Source: a bacterium (GTDB lineage: Bacteria; DRYD01). From it: a DNA stretch of 35,508 nt. The stretch is from assembly GCA_026418475.1 (NCBI GenBank), contig JAOABG010000002.1, positions 1 to 35,508 on the forward strand. Direction: 5' to 3'. Below the pieces are notes generated by a model that ran no database searches, had not been told where the DNA came from, and saw only the letters and a program-made list of their open reading frames with translations. A program made the translations under genes and the position numbers. Shown here piece after piece: positions 7,757 to 17,549 of the stretch; position 1 is the stretch's first letter, and each line of letters begins with the position of its first letter.

Positions 7757-8686
7757 CTAAACAGATATTTTATCCTTAATAGATTTGACATATTCAAAAG
7801 CCCTAATAGCAGCAATAGCACCATCAGAAGCAGAAGTAACCAACTGCTTTTCGCTCCCACTTCTCACATCCCCTGCAGCAAAAATTCCATCTGTTCTGGT
7901 TCTCATATGCTCATCTGTTATTATAAACCCATACTCATCCAAATCCACAAGATCCCTATAAATACCTGTCTTCGTTTCAAATCCAATAAAAATGAAAATT
8001 CCATCCACAAATAGTTCCGATATTTCCCCAGTTTTTACATTTCTAATAACCAAGTGATCAACCTTATTGTTACCTTTAATTTCCTCAACAATAGTATTCC
8101 AAATTATTTCAACATTAGGTAATCCCAAGACTTTATCTTGAAGATACTTGAATCCCCTAAATTCGTCTCTTCTGTGTATCAAGAAAACTTTTTTAGCAAT
8201 ATTAGCCAAATATGGGGTTTCCTGTAAAGCACTGTTTCCTCCACCAACAACTGCCAGAACTTTTCCTTTAAAAAATGGCCCATCACAAAGAGCACAATAG
8301 GAAACGCCTCTACCAGCAAATTCCTGCTCGCCAGGAACATTCAACTTCTTATGTGTCATCCCGGCTGTTATTATTAAACTTAAAGACTTATAAACTCCAT
8401 TGGATGTGGTTATATTTATCGATACACCTTCAGTTTTTATCTGTTCAACTTCTTCAAGAGTATTTATTTTGGCTCCAGCAATTTGAGCCTGCTTGGTCAT
8501 AATATCAGCTATCTGAGGCCCAGATATACTTATATATCCCGGATAATTCTCTATTTCATTTGTCAAAAGCAATTGTCCTCCAGGTAACTGCTTCTCAAAT
8601 ACAATAACACTAAGTCCCAACCTTGCAGCATACATAGCAGCAGTCAGTCCTGCTGCCCCAGCACCAACTATAGCACAATCGTACAT
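7757..8686 (-). CDS. trxB: Thioredoxin-disulfide reductase
   Basis: TrxB passes electrons from NADPH via FAD and a redox-active disulfide to thioredoxin. The FAD site GAGAAGLTAAMYAARLGL lies at about residues 8-25. The active-site pair is C131-A-L-C134 in SYCALCDGPFF, the NADPH site is VVGGGNSALQET, and the second FAD block is GIFAAGDVRSGSEKQLVTSASDGAIAA near the C-terminus. At 309 residues the protein is a standard low-molecular-weight TrxB. ATG 8686 is preceded by AAGGGGTGAG. It sits between the SpoIIE phosphatase gene and gmd with short gaps; no thioredoxin gene is adjacent. NADH-dependent or ferredoxin-dependent relatives exist, so cofactor preference is not certain. Confidence 0.95.
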   Translation of the reverse strand: MYDCAIVGAGAAGLTAAMYAARLGLSVIVFEKQLPGGQLLLTNEIENYPGYISISGPQIADIMTKQAQIAGAKINTLEEVEQIKTEGVSINITTSNGVYKSLSLIITAGMTHKKLNVPGEQEFAGRGVSYCALCDGPFFKGKVLAVVGGGNSALQETPYLANIAKKVFLIHRRDEFRGFKYLQDKVLGLPNVEIIWNTIVEEIKGNNKVDHLVIRNVKTGEISELFVDGIFIFIGFETKTGIYRDLVDLDEYGFIITDEHMRTRTDGIFAAGDVRSGSEKQLVTSASDGAIAAIRAFEYVKSIKDKISV

Positions 8687-8714
8687 ACTTTCTCACCCCT
8701 TCCATTATTAAAAA

Positions 8715-11700
8715 CTAAAGCAGCTTAATAAAGACAAGAGTTATATCATCAGGAGGATTAGATAAAGGACTAGAACTGAATTTCATAACCTCAACATAAA
8801 CTCTATCAGTTAAATCCTTAACATTTTGAGTTGTTGTAGAAACATTCTTAATTAAGTCCAAAAGTCTATTTCTACCAAAACTCTCTGAATTCTCATTCTT
8901 TATATCAACCACTCCATCGGTATACAAAAACAAAATATCTCCCTCATCCAACTCATAACTGGATATTTTATACTCATAGTATTCATCTATACATAAAGGA
9001 ATATCTTTTGTTGAAAGAACATCTATCTGGCCATTTTTCTTGATAATAAATAGAGGTTCATGACCAGCTGTCAAGTATTGACAATACACTTTACCTTTTT
9101 GACGATATATATTAATAGCAAGCATCGTTATAAACGTATTATCAGACACTGTAACAGAAAGGATTTTATTGAGCTCGTTTACAGCAACCTGAAAATCATC
9201 CAATGAATGAAACAAAGACTTAGCAGCAAATTTAGCCTGTGCAGTATATATTGCAGATTTAGCACCCTTACCAGAAACATCTGCAACTATAACAATCAGG
9301 TTATCCTTTTTGTCTATAAGTTCAACCCAATCAGCAGTTATCTCCCTGGAAGCAACATGTTTATAGTTGAAATCTATCCCTTTTTTATGTAAATTTCTCT
9401 TATCTATTCGCGTGATAAGAGACTGCCTTATTATGTTCGACACTTCAACCTGTTCCTGCATTATCATGGAATTTTTCAGAGGAGTAGCCAAAGCATAAGG
9501 AATATTAGTTAATATCCACATTAACGTATCATTAATATTATCTCTCGTAAACCCCATTATTATATATCCCAAAACCTCCCTCAGATAAACAATTGGAATA
9601 ACAAATACCTGTCTAACATCATTAGTTAATTTTGAAATCTCACTCCATATCTTTTTATAGTTCTTATCAATAAGTACATTTTTCTGGTTTATATGAACCA
9701 CATTAGTACCAATAAAACCCAGAGTTTTTATGAGCAAACTGTAATCTATATTCAATTCTTTTGGCTTAGTGTATATGAACTCAAAACTATGATATCTTTT
9801 TACAGTAAAAAGGAAAATCTCAGGTTTGAGCAACTCCTCTAAAAATTCACGAGCATTCATAACAACATTATAAGGATCCAAAACAGATGTAACAATCCTC
9901 AAAAAATTATATAGTATATCCGTGGCTTTGAGCCTTTCCTCTAAAAAAGAATAAATAGAAGCATTCTCAAAAAATATACTGAAATGATTCGCTAAACTGT
10001 ACAGTAAATCAATGTACTCCTGTTCAAACCTATTAGACAAACTAAAAACAAGAAGAACCGGCTGTAAATCAGAAACTTCTATCTTAATAGGTAAAATTAA
10101 TAAACTCTTTAAATTTGACTTCTTTACAAAATCATAAATATTAATGTTATCAAAAAAAAGCTCAAGGTTATTAATAAGAACAGGTTTAAAAACACCTCTG
10201 CTAGTCAATTCAACACTTTCCTTCACCTTATTAATGATCAAATTTGGAAGGTTGTTAATTACAGTTAATACTAGACTTTTATAATGCTCCAACGTCTTAA
10301 CCAACTGAATATTGCCATTCTTATAGTACCCAAAAACAGGTAGGGAATAACCAACAAGATTATTAATCTCCCTCACAATATTACCTATGAGAACATTTAT
10401 ATCTCTTATAGAAGAATAATCAAAAATAACCCTGTTTATTATCTTACTTTCGTTAGATTTTGATAACAACTTCTCATAAGCACCCACTCTGGAAAAAACA
10501 TAAGAAAATAAAACTGATAAATGGTTAGACAGAATATCCAAAATACTCTGATAGTTAACCCAAAACTGATATCTAACATTAAATATTATAAGAGCACTGA
10601 TATTATTTCTGTCCAAAATAGGTATTATTACATAAGGACGCTGGAAAATTAAATCAAAGAATCTCACCAGATCACTCTTCTGATCATCCTCTCTAAAAAC
10701 AATCAGAGACTTATATGAAGCAAACCTCTGATACAAATCATCAGATATAAGTGTCAAAGATAATTCCGAAGCCTCAACAAAATTTAGGAGCTTCGAATTC
10801 GTAATCTTAACATAAGAAGGTTTAAAAATTTCGCCCTTTGTCTTCTGAAATATCACAAAATCACAACCTGAAAACATATCACTAACAATACCAAAAAGCA
10901 TCTGATATAACTCCTCAAACGAATTGACCTCGGATAGCTTAGCAGATCCAATAAACAGTTTTTCCAAAAATGTATTCTTTATAGCCAATTGCTCAAAAAG
11001 GTTTCTTGTTTCCAAAGCCGTAGCTATATTGCTTGTCACAGTGGACACAAAATCTAAATCTATACTAGATAATTCGGTCTCTTTAGAAAACAAAAGTATA
11101 AAAACACCAGTTCCTATAACAGGAATGGAAAACCTTTTTACAAACGCACTCTTCAAATGCCTTAAATAAACATTCTCTATCTTTATTATCTCACCCTCAG
11201 TATAAAATAAATCAAATTTCTTTTCAATAGTATTCTTAAGTTCAGGAACAATAAAATTCAATTCCTGCTCTATTAACTTATTGGAAGTAGTATACACAAC
11301 TTTGTTCCTAAAAAATATCAAACAAGCACTACAGAGAACCAACTCCTGAGTTATCTGACAAATTATCTTTAATATAACATCCTCAGATAAAGAGGACAAC
11401 ATAGCTTTTGAAATATCATAAAAAGCTCTCCTGTAAGCATTGAACTTTACCCCAACATACTTCAACTCTGAAATAGAATTGTACAACTCTTTAAAAGAAA
11501 GAAATATAAAAATAACATATTTTAAATTCTGAATAATAATAGAAGCCAACTCCCTACTACATCTAACATTCATAACAATATAACCAATAATTTCATCTTT
11601 CAAACCAATCGGAAAAATCAGCTTATCACTTGAATTAATCAATTCCTGAGAAAAGTATACCTCATCCGCTATACCACAACTTTTGACTATCTCAAAACAT

Positions 11701-11855
11701 TGATCTAAAAATTCATTTAAACCTATCCTCTGAATGTTCTCCGTTTCAACAAGCTGTTCCAACAAATCATCCAAACTCTTTATAATTTTTTCAATACATA
11801 TTAATTCCATAGATACCATCCCACTGTATAAAAAAAAATACAAATTTATTATCAA
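8715..11855 (-). CDS. Multi-GAF sensor PP2C-type (SpoIIE) serine phosphatase
   Basis: The last roughly 220 of 1046 residues form a SpoIIE/RsbU-type PPM phosphatase: REITADWVELI, VADVSGKGAKSA, LTAGHEPLFII, LYTDGVVDIKN and the terminal NPPDDITLVFIK supply the metal-binding Asp residues. The long N-terminal part contains several repeats that look like GAF sensor domains (for example around residues 160-300, 300-440, 480-610 and 640-800), with no clear membrane segment. Such proteins usually dephosphorylate anti-anti-sigma (STAS) proteins in partner-switching. No STAS protein or anti-sigma kinase is in the window, though a sigma factor lies upstream in the same run. The start is uncertain: TTG 11855 has AAGGA at good spacing, while ATG 11819 and ATG 11810 follow a weaker GTGGGATGG. 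The shorter starts would remove a short hydrophobic leader. Confidence 0.9.
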   Translation of the reverse strand: MIINLYFFLYSGMVSMELICIEKIIKSLDDLLEQLVETENIQRIGLNEFLDQCFEIVKSCGIADEVYFSQELINSSDKLIFPIGLKDEIIGYIVMNVRCSRELASIIIQNLKYVIFIFLSFKELYNSISELKYVGVKFNAYRRAFYDISKAMLSSLSEDVILKIICQITQELVLCSACLIFFRNKVVYTTSNKLIEQELNFIVPELKNTIEKKFDLFYTEGEIIKIENVYLRHLKSAFVKRFSIPVIGTGVFILLFSKETELSSIDLDFVSTVTSNIATALETRNLFEQLAIKNTFLEKLFIGSAKLSEVNSFEELYQMLFGIVSDMFSGCDFVIFQKTKGEIFKPSYVKITNSKLLNFVEASELSLTLISDDLYQRFASYKSLIVFREDDQKSDLVRFFDLIFQRPYVIIPILDRNNISALIIFNVRYQFWVNYQSILDILSNHLSVLFSYVFSRVGAYEKLLSKSNESKIINRVIFDYSSIRDINVLIGNIVREINNLVGYSLPVFGYYKNGNIQLVKTLEHYKSLVLTVINNLPNLIINKVKESVELTSRGVFKPVLINNLELFFDNINIYDFVKKSNLKSLLILPIKIEVSDLQPVLLVFSLSNRFEQEYIDLLYSLANHFSIFFENASIYSFLEERLKATDILYNFLRIVTSVLDPYNVVMNAREFLEELLKPEIFLFTVKRYHSFEFIYTKPKELNIDYSLLIKTLGFIGTNVVHINQKNVLIDKNYKKIWSEISKLTNDVRQVFVIPIVYLREVLGYIIMGFTRDNINDTLMWILTNIPYALATPLKNSMIMQEQVEVSNIIRQSLITRIDKRNLHKKGIDFNYKHVASREITADWVELIDKKDNLIVIVADVSGKGAKSAIYTAQAKFAAKSLFHSLDDFQVAVNELNKILSVTVSDNTFITMLAINIYRQKGKVYCQYLTAGHEPLFIIKKNGQIDVLSTKDIPLCIDEYYEYKISSYELDEGDILFLYTDGVVDIKNENSESFGRNRLLDLIKNVSTTTQNVKDLTDRVYVEVMKFSSSPLSNPPDDITLVFIKLL

Positions 11856-11912
11856 TATTTGTCCTTAATAGATTTAAAAAGCGTACATTAAAATCAAATT
11901 TATGTAAACCTA

Positions 11913-12689
11913 TCATACCTGACAATTTGAACAATAATAGGTTATTCTATCCTGAATCTTTGTAGTTTTAACTTTTGATGAACAAACTGGACAGAACTTC
12001 TTTCCATATATCCTGTGATAATTTTGATACTCACCCCTGTTACCAAAAGCATCCATATAATCACTAATAGTCGAACCTCTTTTGTTTACAGCCAACCCAA
12101 TAATATCTTTAAGACTATTATATAGCCTGTAGTACTCTTGAACAGTAATATTCTTTGTACTCCTGGTAGGCAGAATTCTGGAATCAAACAGAGCTTCGCA
12201 AGCATATATGTTACCTATACCAGCAATAACCTTCTGATCCATTAAAACAACCTTTATATTTTTATTATGTTTTGATATAATTTTTACAAAATCAATGGGC
12301 TTAACAGTCCTAAAATCAGGACCATACTTATCAAATGGATACTTATTATATACTATCATCTTTTCAAACATTCTCTTAGCACCAAACACAACAATATTAT
12401 CATCAAAATAAAACTCAGCAATAGAATTTTCAAACAACTCTCTACGGGGATTAACAACAAGGTATCCGGTTAAAGCCAAATGAAAAACCACCCAATAATT
12501 GGGAAACAAAAAATATACCATCTTACCATAATTATTTACCTCAATACACTCCAATCCAACTATATCCTCGAGTAAATCTTTATTCTTTATAATGCTGTCC
12601 TTTTTTATTACTAATTTTCTGAGAATAGAACGATTAAGATAAGTCGATAATTGACTTGAAATAGTAGTAGCTTCAGGAAGTTCAGGCAT
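11913..12689 (-). CDS. mutM: Formamidopyrimidine-DNA glycosylase (Fpg/MutM)
   Basis: This bifunctional glycosylase/AP lyase removes oxidised purines such as 8-oxoguanine. The catalytic N-terminus MPELPEATT preserves Pro2 and Glu3, YGKMVYF holds the conserved Lys near residue 58, GIGNIYACEALFDSRILP is the helix-two-turn-helix DNA-binding region, and the C-terminus carries the zinc finger FCPVC ... YYCSNC with the conserved Arg just before it (DRITYYC). At 258 residues it is slightly shorter than E. coli Fpg (269) but ends normally just after the last zinc Cys. Its ATG shares a base with the TAA of the vWA gene (TAATG), indicating coupling. Fpg is favoured over Nei because of the MPELPE N-terminus and the finger spacing. 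Confidence 0.94.
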   Translation of the reverse strand: MPELPEATTISSQLSTYLNRSILRKLVIKKDSIIKNKDLLEDIVGLECIEVNNYGKMVYFLFPNYWVVFHLALTGYLVVNPRRELFENSIAEFYFDDNIVVFGAKRMFEKMIVYNKYPFDKYGPDFRTVKPIDFVKIISKHNKNIKVVLMDQKVIAGIGNIYACEALFDSRILPTRSTKNITVQEYYRLYNSLKDIIGLAVNKRGSTISDYMDAFGNRGEYQNYHRIYGKKFCPVCSSKVKTTKIQDRITYYCSNCQV

Positions 12690-13630
12690 TATATCTCAAC
12701 ACTCCTTATAAACAGAACATTTATCATTATCTTTATAAGAATAAAGAACAAAGCTAATCCAGCAAATAAAGAAGATATATCCTGATTCTTCTTGACTTTT
12801 CCAACCTTCTCCGCCAAATTACTATAAATTTTTTCAAGAGAAGACGTAGAACTACCCCAGTAATACTCACCACCAGTCATTCTAGCAATCTCTTTAAGAG
12901 CAGCCTCATCTATCCTAACAGGATAAGGAATACCAGGTATGTAAGTACCAGCTGCAGTACCCATACCAATACAGTAAATAGGAATCTTTTTATCTCTCGA
13001 TCTTTGAGCAGCCTGAATGGGATCTATCCCATAATTGTTTTCCCCATCAGTAAGCAGAACTATAACTTTATGTGGCATATTAGAACCCTCAAGAACAGCC
13101 AAAGTGGTCATTATAGCATCACCTATCGCAGTTCCACCATAATTTGCATCAACTTTGGCCAATGACAACAACAAATCCTCCTTAGAAGAAGTCAAACTCT
13201 GATTAACAAAAACATTATTATTAAAGGTAACCAAGCAAGCCTCAAAATTACCTTTTAACTTGTTTATAAAAACTCTAGCTACATCCTTTGCTACAGCTAT
13301 CCTGGAAGGGAAAAAATCAGTAGCCATCATACTACCAGATATATCAATAATAATACCCACAGAATAACCACTCACTGGCAAACTAACAGGATATTGAGGC
13401 CTACCCAAAGCCAAAAACAAAATCAAAATAATAATAAGATCCAAAAAATAAAGTGCAAACCTACTCCATCCCAACCTACCTACATTAATAAGATCAATCA
13501 GTTTCGCCTCAGCAAAAATAAAAACACTCTTCTTCCTTGAAAAGTAATGAACAAGAAATAAAGTCAAAATTATAGGAAAAATTAAAAACCCAATAATAAA
13601 AATTTGAGGAAAAGCAAAATTTATTTCCAT
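12689..13630 (-). CDS. von Willebrand factor A domain membrane protein, BatA-like
   Basis: The N-terminus has two hydrophobic helices (about residues 8-28 and 58-76) bracketing a short loop; then comes a vWA domain beginning IIIDISGSM (about 94-101), the D-x-S-x-S MIDAS metal-binding motif. The supporting Thr in NYGGTAIGDA and the Asp in LLTDGENNYG are present, and a last hydrophobic helix lies near residues 288-308. This layout is that of BatA (Bacteroides aerotolerance) proteins found next to MoxR ATPase and BatB-E genes. Those partners are not here; the gene sits between the HD-GYP gene (abutting TAA|ATG) and mutM (1-base overlap). Its function is probably envelope stress or protein assembly at the membrane, by family inference only. 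Confidence 0.86.
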   Translation of the reverse strand: MEINFAFPQIFIIGFLIFPIILTLFLVHYFSRKKSVFIFAEAKLIDLINVGRLGWSRFALYFLDLIIILILFLALGRPQYPVSLPVSGYSVGIIIDISGSMMATDFFPSRIAVAKDVARVFINKLKGNFEACLVTFNNNVFVNQSLTSSKEDLLLSLAKVDANYGGTAIGDAIMTTLAVLEGSNMPHKVIVLLTDGENNYGIDPIQAAQRSRDKKIPIYCIGMGTAAGTYIPGIPYPVRIDEAALKEIARMTGGEYYWGSSTSSLEKIYSNLAEKVGKVKKNQDISSLFAGLALFFILIKIMINVLFIRSVEI

Positions 13631-15556
13631 TTATATCTTTTCCTTTAAGCTTTTTATATTGATAAATTCAGAAAACTCCTCACTAATCTCTTCATCAACT
13701 TTAATAAGTCCATTATCATATGCTCTAATAAAAGCGTCAACCACAGTAGGATCAAACTGTGTCCCCCTATTCCTTTTTATCTCTTCAACAGCCTCCTCTA
13801 TAGGCATAGCTTTCCTATAAACCCTATCACTAGTCATTGCATCAAAAGCATCAGCCAAAGCAACAATCCTAGCATAAAGATGTATCTCTTCTCCCTTCAA
13901 ACCTCTGGGGTATCCTTTACCATCCCATCTCTCTTGATGTTGCTTAACTATTTCAGCCACATCCTGAAGAAATTTAACATTTTTTAATATCTCCTCACCA
14001 GCCTCAGGATGCCGCTTTATAACCTCATATTCTTCAGAAGTAAGCTTGGCAGGCTTATTCAAAATACTATCAGGTATCTCTATTTTGCCTATATCATGAA
14101 AAAGCAAAGCTAGCTTTAAAACATCATCCCCTAATAAGGAGTTATCTAACTCAGAAGCTATTGCCAAACCATATTTTAGAACTCTTTCCATATGACCCTT
14201 GTTATACTTGTCTCGTGCCTCAAAAGCTTTAGCCAAAGATTTTATGGTATTAATATAACTTTCCTCCAATTTTTGAGAATAAATGTTTAGATTCTGGTAA
14301 AGCTGAGCTTTCTCTATAGCAGTGGCAGCAACAGTTGCTAAATTATACAATGTCTGCATATCATTCTCAGAAAAAGGATAAAAACTGTTTTTTGATACAC
14401 TTAAAACTCCAATAACCTTATCTTCCCCAACTTTTAAAGGAACAACCATAGAACTTTTGTAATTCCTTTCAAAATCAAACTTATTTTCAACTTTATCTAT
14501 ATCATTAATTATAATTGGCTTTCCATTTTTAACCACAGAACCCGCTATACCCTGACCAATTTTCTGTCTAATATTCATGACACTCTCAGGCAAACCTATA
14601 GAAGACTTTATATACAATTCATCATTATCAACCAACATAAGAGTGCAAACATCAGCTTTAAAAACATTTTTAGCTTTCCTAATAATCAAATATATCAACT
14701 CATCAACACTTGTAGTAGCACCAAAAAGAACACTGACATTATGTAAAGCTCTTATCTCCTCCACATTCCTCTGTAACCTATAATACAAAATCAGCTTATT
14801 GTTTATATAATCAATTATTTTAATAATTCTATTAACCAGCTGAGGTCTAATTAAATCAGAAAATACTACACCCAATTTTAAATACAACATAGCAAAAGAA
14901 GAAACTATTTCATTATTATAAATAGAAAAGAATAAAATATCCTCAGCCCCATCTTTATTAATAACAAACATCTGGTTAACTGAATGATTTACCTTGTAGA
15001 ACATTATTTGTTTTCTGAATAACTCTTTTATATTCCTGGGACAATTATTAGGAACCGTTTTTATTAACTCATTGAAAGGATTAAGAGAAAGAAAATAAAT
15101 ATCATCCAATACCAAAAACTCCGACAATTTCTCAACAAATAAAAAAGGTATATCTCCAAATTTTATATCCTGTAAACTCAAATATATCTTATCAAAAACA
15201 AAAGATAGAAATTTCTCGATGGAGTCATATATACTGAAATTTTCTAAACTGATAAGCTCATAAAATAAATCTATTTCTTTCTTTTTAACTATATCTTTAA
15301 GTATATCAAAATACTTGTAAATTTTCGTCAAATCCATTTGATGATTTAAAAATATAACAACATATAAAACTTTTAAATTGCTCTTTGTTATCTTTTCAAT
15401 ATCCTTAAAATTCAAATCATCCGTAAGAAATACAATGCCACTTTTCAAATTAAAATCATTAATCTTAGAAATACTACAACTCTTAAATTTGTTGATCAAA
15501 TTTTTTATATTACTATTATTCCTCAAATATTTCAAACTATATAGTATTTGTATCAT
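13631..15556 (-). CDS. GAF and HD-GYP domain protein, probable c-di-GMP phosphodiesterase
   Basis: I place the start at ATG 15556 (641 residues) rather than 15607, because GGGAG lies 5 bases upstream and this leaves a 20-base overlap with ftsE instead of 71. Residues 1-about 260 are unassigned and AT-rich in composition. A GAF domain follows (LHNVSVLFGATTSVDELI through VIGVLSVSKNSFYPF). The C-terminal HD-GYP domain contains ARDKYNKGHMERV, HDIGK (about residue 487), HPEAGEEIL, HQERWDGKGYPRGL and VALADAFDAMTSDRVYR, so the metal-binding and GYP residues are intact. HD-GYP enzymes hydrolyse cyclic di-GMP (a few act on cGAMP). No membrane helix is visible. Tight coupling to ftsE upstream and the vWA gene downstream is notable, but the biological link is unknown. 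Confidence 0.92.
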   Translation of the reverse strand: MIQILYSLKYLRNNSNIKNLINKFKSCSISKINDFNLKSGIVFLTDDLNFKDIEKITKSNLKVLYVVIFLNHQMDLTKIYKYFDILKDIVKKKEIDLFYELISLENFSIYDSIEKFLSFVFDKIYLSLQDIKFGDIPFLFVEKLSEFLVLDDIYFLSLNPFNELIKTVPNNCPRNIKELFRKQIMFYKVNHSVNQMFVINKDGAEDILFFSIYNNEIVSSFAMLYLKLGVVFSDLIRPQLVNRIIKIIDYINNKLILYYRLQRNVEEIRALHNVSVLFGATTSVDELIYLIIRKAKNVFKADVCTLMLVDNDELYIKSSIGLPESVMNIRQKIGQGIAGSVVKNGKPIIINDIDKVENKFDFERNYKSSMVVPLKVGEDKVIGVLSVSKNSFYPFSENDMQTLYNLATVAATAIEKAQLYQNLNIYSQKLEESYINTIKSLAKAFEARDKYNKGHMERVLKYGLAIASELDNSLLGDDVLKLALLFHDIGKIEIPDSILNKPAKLTSEEYEVIKRHPEAGEEILKNVKFLQDVAEIVKQHQERWDGKGYPRGLKGEEIHLYARIVALADAFDAMTSDRVYRKAMPIEEAVEEIKRNRGTQFDPTVVDAFIRAYDNGLIKVDEEISEEFSEFINIKSLKEKI

Positions 15557-16253
15557 AATTCTCCCTTTCCAATATAACACTAATTTTTTCATTCTTAGTA
15601 TCATCAACTAACATTCCATTTTGAACATATACAACTCTTTTATTAAACTTATTCACAATATCTATATTATGAGTGGACATTATAACAGTTGTACCCATTT
15701 TATTTATTTCATCAATGATTTCCATTATTTTTTGAGTAGATCGAAAATCAAGATTTCCTGTTGGCTCATCAGCTATAAATATAGACGGGTTATTCACAAT
15801 TGCTCGTGCTATTGCAACCTGTTGTTGCTCTCCGCCCGACAACTCATCGGGATAAAAATTCCTCTTGTCCATTAGACCAACCAACTTCAAAACACCAAAA
15901 ACCTTCTTTATTATCTCTTTCATGGGAACAAGAGTAACTTCCAAAGGATAAGATATATTATGCCACACAGTTTTGTAATTGAGGAGTTTAAAATCTTGGA
16001 AAACTATCCCCAATCTGCGCCGATAATACGGGACTTGATGATGACTCAACAGAGATAAATCCTGATTTTCAAAAAATATCTTACCAACAGTCGGAGTAAT
16101 CTCCCTATATATCAGTTTAAGAATAGTTGTTTTACCAGCTCCAACAGGACCAACCAAAAAAACAAACTCACCCTTATCTATAAAAAGATTAATATTAGTT
16201 AAAGCTCTATAACCCTTTGGATATATATAAGAAACATTTTTGAACTCCAACAT
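15537..16253 (-). CDS. ftsE: Cell-division ABC transporter ATPase FtsE
   Basis: FtsE is the ATPase partner of the membrane protein FtsX; together they control peptidoglycan hydrolases at division. The 238-residue protein has Walker A GPVGAGKTT (35-43), the FtsE-characteristic YYRRRLGIVFQDFKLLNYKTVWHNI, the signature LSGGEQQQVAIARAI and Walker B IFIADEPTGNLDF, followed by the H-loop STHN. The Walker A has Val where Ser is more usual (GPSGAGKST). A good ribosome site (AGGAAGG) precedes ATG 16253. No ftsX gene is adjacent; the gene instead overlaps the HD-GYP gene. LolD/MacB-type ATPases are close relatives, but VFQDFKLL favours FtsE. Assignment is good, while partnership with FtsX encoded elsewhere is inferred. 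Confidence 0.86.
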   Translation of the reverse strand: MLEFKNVSYIYPKGYRALTNINLFIDKGEFVFLVGPVGAGKTTILKLIYREITPTVGKIFFENQDLSLLSHHQVPYYRRRLGIVFQDFKLLNYKTVWHNISYPLEVTLVPMKEIIKKVFGVLKLVGLMDKRNFYPDELSGGEQQQVAIARAIVNNPSIFIADEPTGNLDFRSTQKIMEIIDEINKMGTTVIMSTHNIDIVNKFNKRVVYVQNGMLVDDTKNEKISVILERENYDTNTI

Positions 16254-16304
16254 ACCTTCCTATTTATATTTATAAAAATATATAACAAATACCTACTTTA
16301 TATA

Positions 16305-17513
16305 CTAAACTTTGAAAGTATCTATACTAGAATATATTATTGCAAGAGCTATCAATTTTAAATAAGAATACTCCATAGAAAAAATCCTCTCATTTATATG
16401 GCTAACCATAGCTTTTACTAACTGACTATCCAGAATAGCAAAAAGAGCTTGTTCTCTTACAACTTTATCATTATCAATCAAAAACTCCAAAAGGAGCAAT
16501 TTTAGATTCTTATCAACCTTAGAATTGGATAGAAAATTTATCAGTTCCAATTTCAAAAGATTAGATAAATCATTATCAAAAAGCTTTATAACAAGCTGAT
16601 GGTAATTAAAATTCAAATTTTTCAAAGCACTAATGGCAAGCTTTCTAACTTCATCTGACCTAACATAGTATTTATAAACTAAATCATCTTCCATTATCCT
16701 ATATATATTCGATTGATCCTCATTATTAATAGACTTGATTTCCCACAAATTATGAGCAACAATATTATAAAGATTTTTTCTATATAAATCAATTGGCTTC
16801 TTATTCCTATGGATATCATTCATAGCCTTAAGTAAAATAGTATTTGCCAATATCGTATACTTAGTGATACCCTTTTTATATAGAGAATTTATAGCACTTA
16901 AAACAATAATATCATCCTGTTCATTTATCACTATTTCTTCCAATTTCCTATTTATCTCATCAGATGATAATATAGAAAAAGCTTTGATTATTCTATTTTT
17001 TATATTCCTATTTTTTTCAATATCATACATTTCCAACAACTTGGAAACATTTTTATAATAATTTATCCATGATAAAGCAATGATAGCATTCTCTCTAACA
17101 TCATCAACATCGTCATCCAAAGCTCTAAATATCAGTCCATAATTTTCCGGCTTATCAATACTACCCAAAGCCAAAATAGAAGAAGACTTAACCATCTTAT
17201 TATCACTGTAGTACAGCTCAACAACTTTATCCAAACTCTGTTCATCTTTGAACTGAGCAATCGCCAAAAGTGAAAGAGATCTAATTATAGGATCCTCATC
17301 ATTGAGTAAAGCTCTGACATAACCAATCAAATTCTTCAGCCTCAGTCTACGAATGATCTTACAAGAAACCCGTTTGAGATCTTTATTATCAGAAAGCATC
17401 GCTCTCGCAAGCAACTCCTCAAAATCAGACTTGCTGAAGCTACCACTGACACTGTACCGATTTATGAAATTATCTATTAAAACTTCCAACTTAGAGGATT
17501 TTATGTTTTCCAT
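16305..17513 (-). CDS. HEAT-repeat protein of unknown function
   Basis: The 402-residue protein is built of paired helices of about 30-36 residues, for example NDEDPIIRSLSLLAIAQFKDEQSLDKVV, SDNKMVKSSSILALGSIDKPENYGLI and DDDVDDVRENAIIALSWINYYKNVSKLL at about residues 65-165. These are the D-x-x-(V/I)-R-x-x-A-(I/L)-x-A-(L/I) pattern of HEAT / PBS-lyase-like repeats. The central and C-terminal parts continue the helical pattern more loosely. There is no signal peptide or membrane helix, so it is probably a cytoplasmic binding scaffold. It lies just after the sigma factor (36-base gap) and before ftsE (51-base gap). Because HEAT proteins act by binding partners, the neighbours are the only clue; an interaction with the sigma factor is possible but unsupported. 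Confidence 0.85.
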   Translation of the reverse strand: MENIKSSKLEVLIDNFINRYSVSGSFSKSDFEELLARAMLSDNKDLKRVSCKIIRRLRLKNLIGYVRALLNDEDPIIRSLSLLAIAQFKDEQSLDKVVELYYSDNKMVKSSSILALGSIDKPENYGLIFRALDDDVDDVRENAIIALSWINYYKNVSKLLEMYDIEKNRNIKNRIIKAFSILSSDEINRKLEEIVINEQDDIIVLSAINSLYKKGITKYTILANTILLKAMNDIHRNKKPIDLYRKNLYNIVAHNLWEIKSINNEDQSNIYRIMEDDLVYKYYVRSDEVRKLAISALKNLNFNYHQLVIKLFDNDLSNLLKLELINFLSNSKVDKNLKLLLLEFLIDNDKVVREQALFAILDSQLVKAMVSHINERIFSMEYSYLKLIALAIIYSSIDTFKV

Positions 17514-17549
17514 TCAATTTAGTATTCTATAAAAATCCCTACTTTCCTG

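Noticed and set aside
13631-15607. Longer 658-residue start for the HD-GYP protein
   Set aside because: It would add a 71-base overlap with ftsE and lacks a ribosome site; ATG 15556 has GGGAG at suitable spacing.
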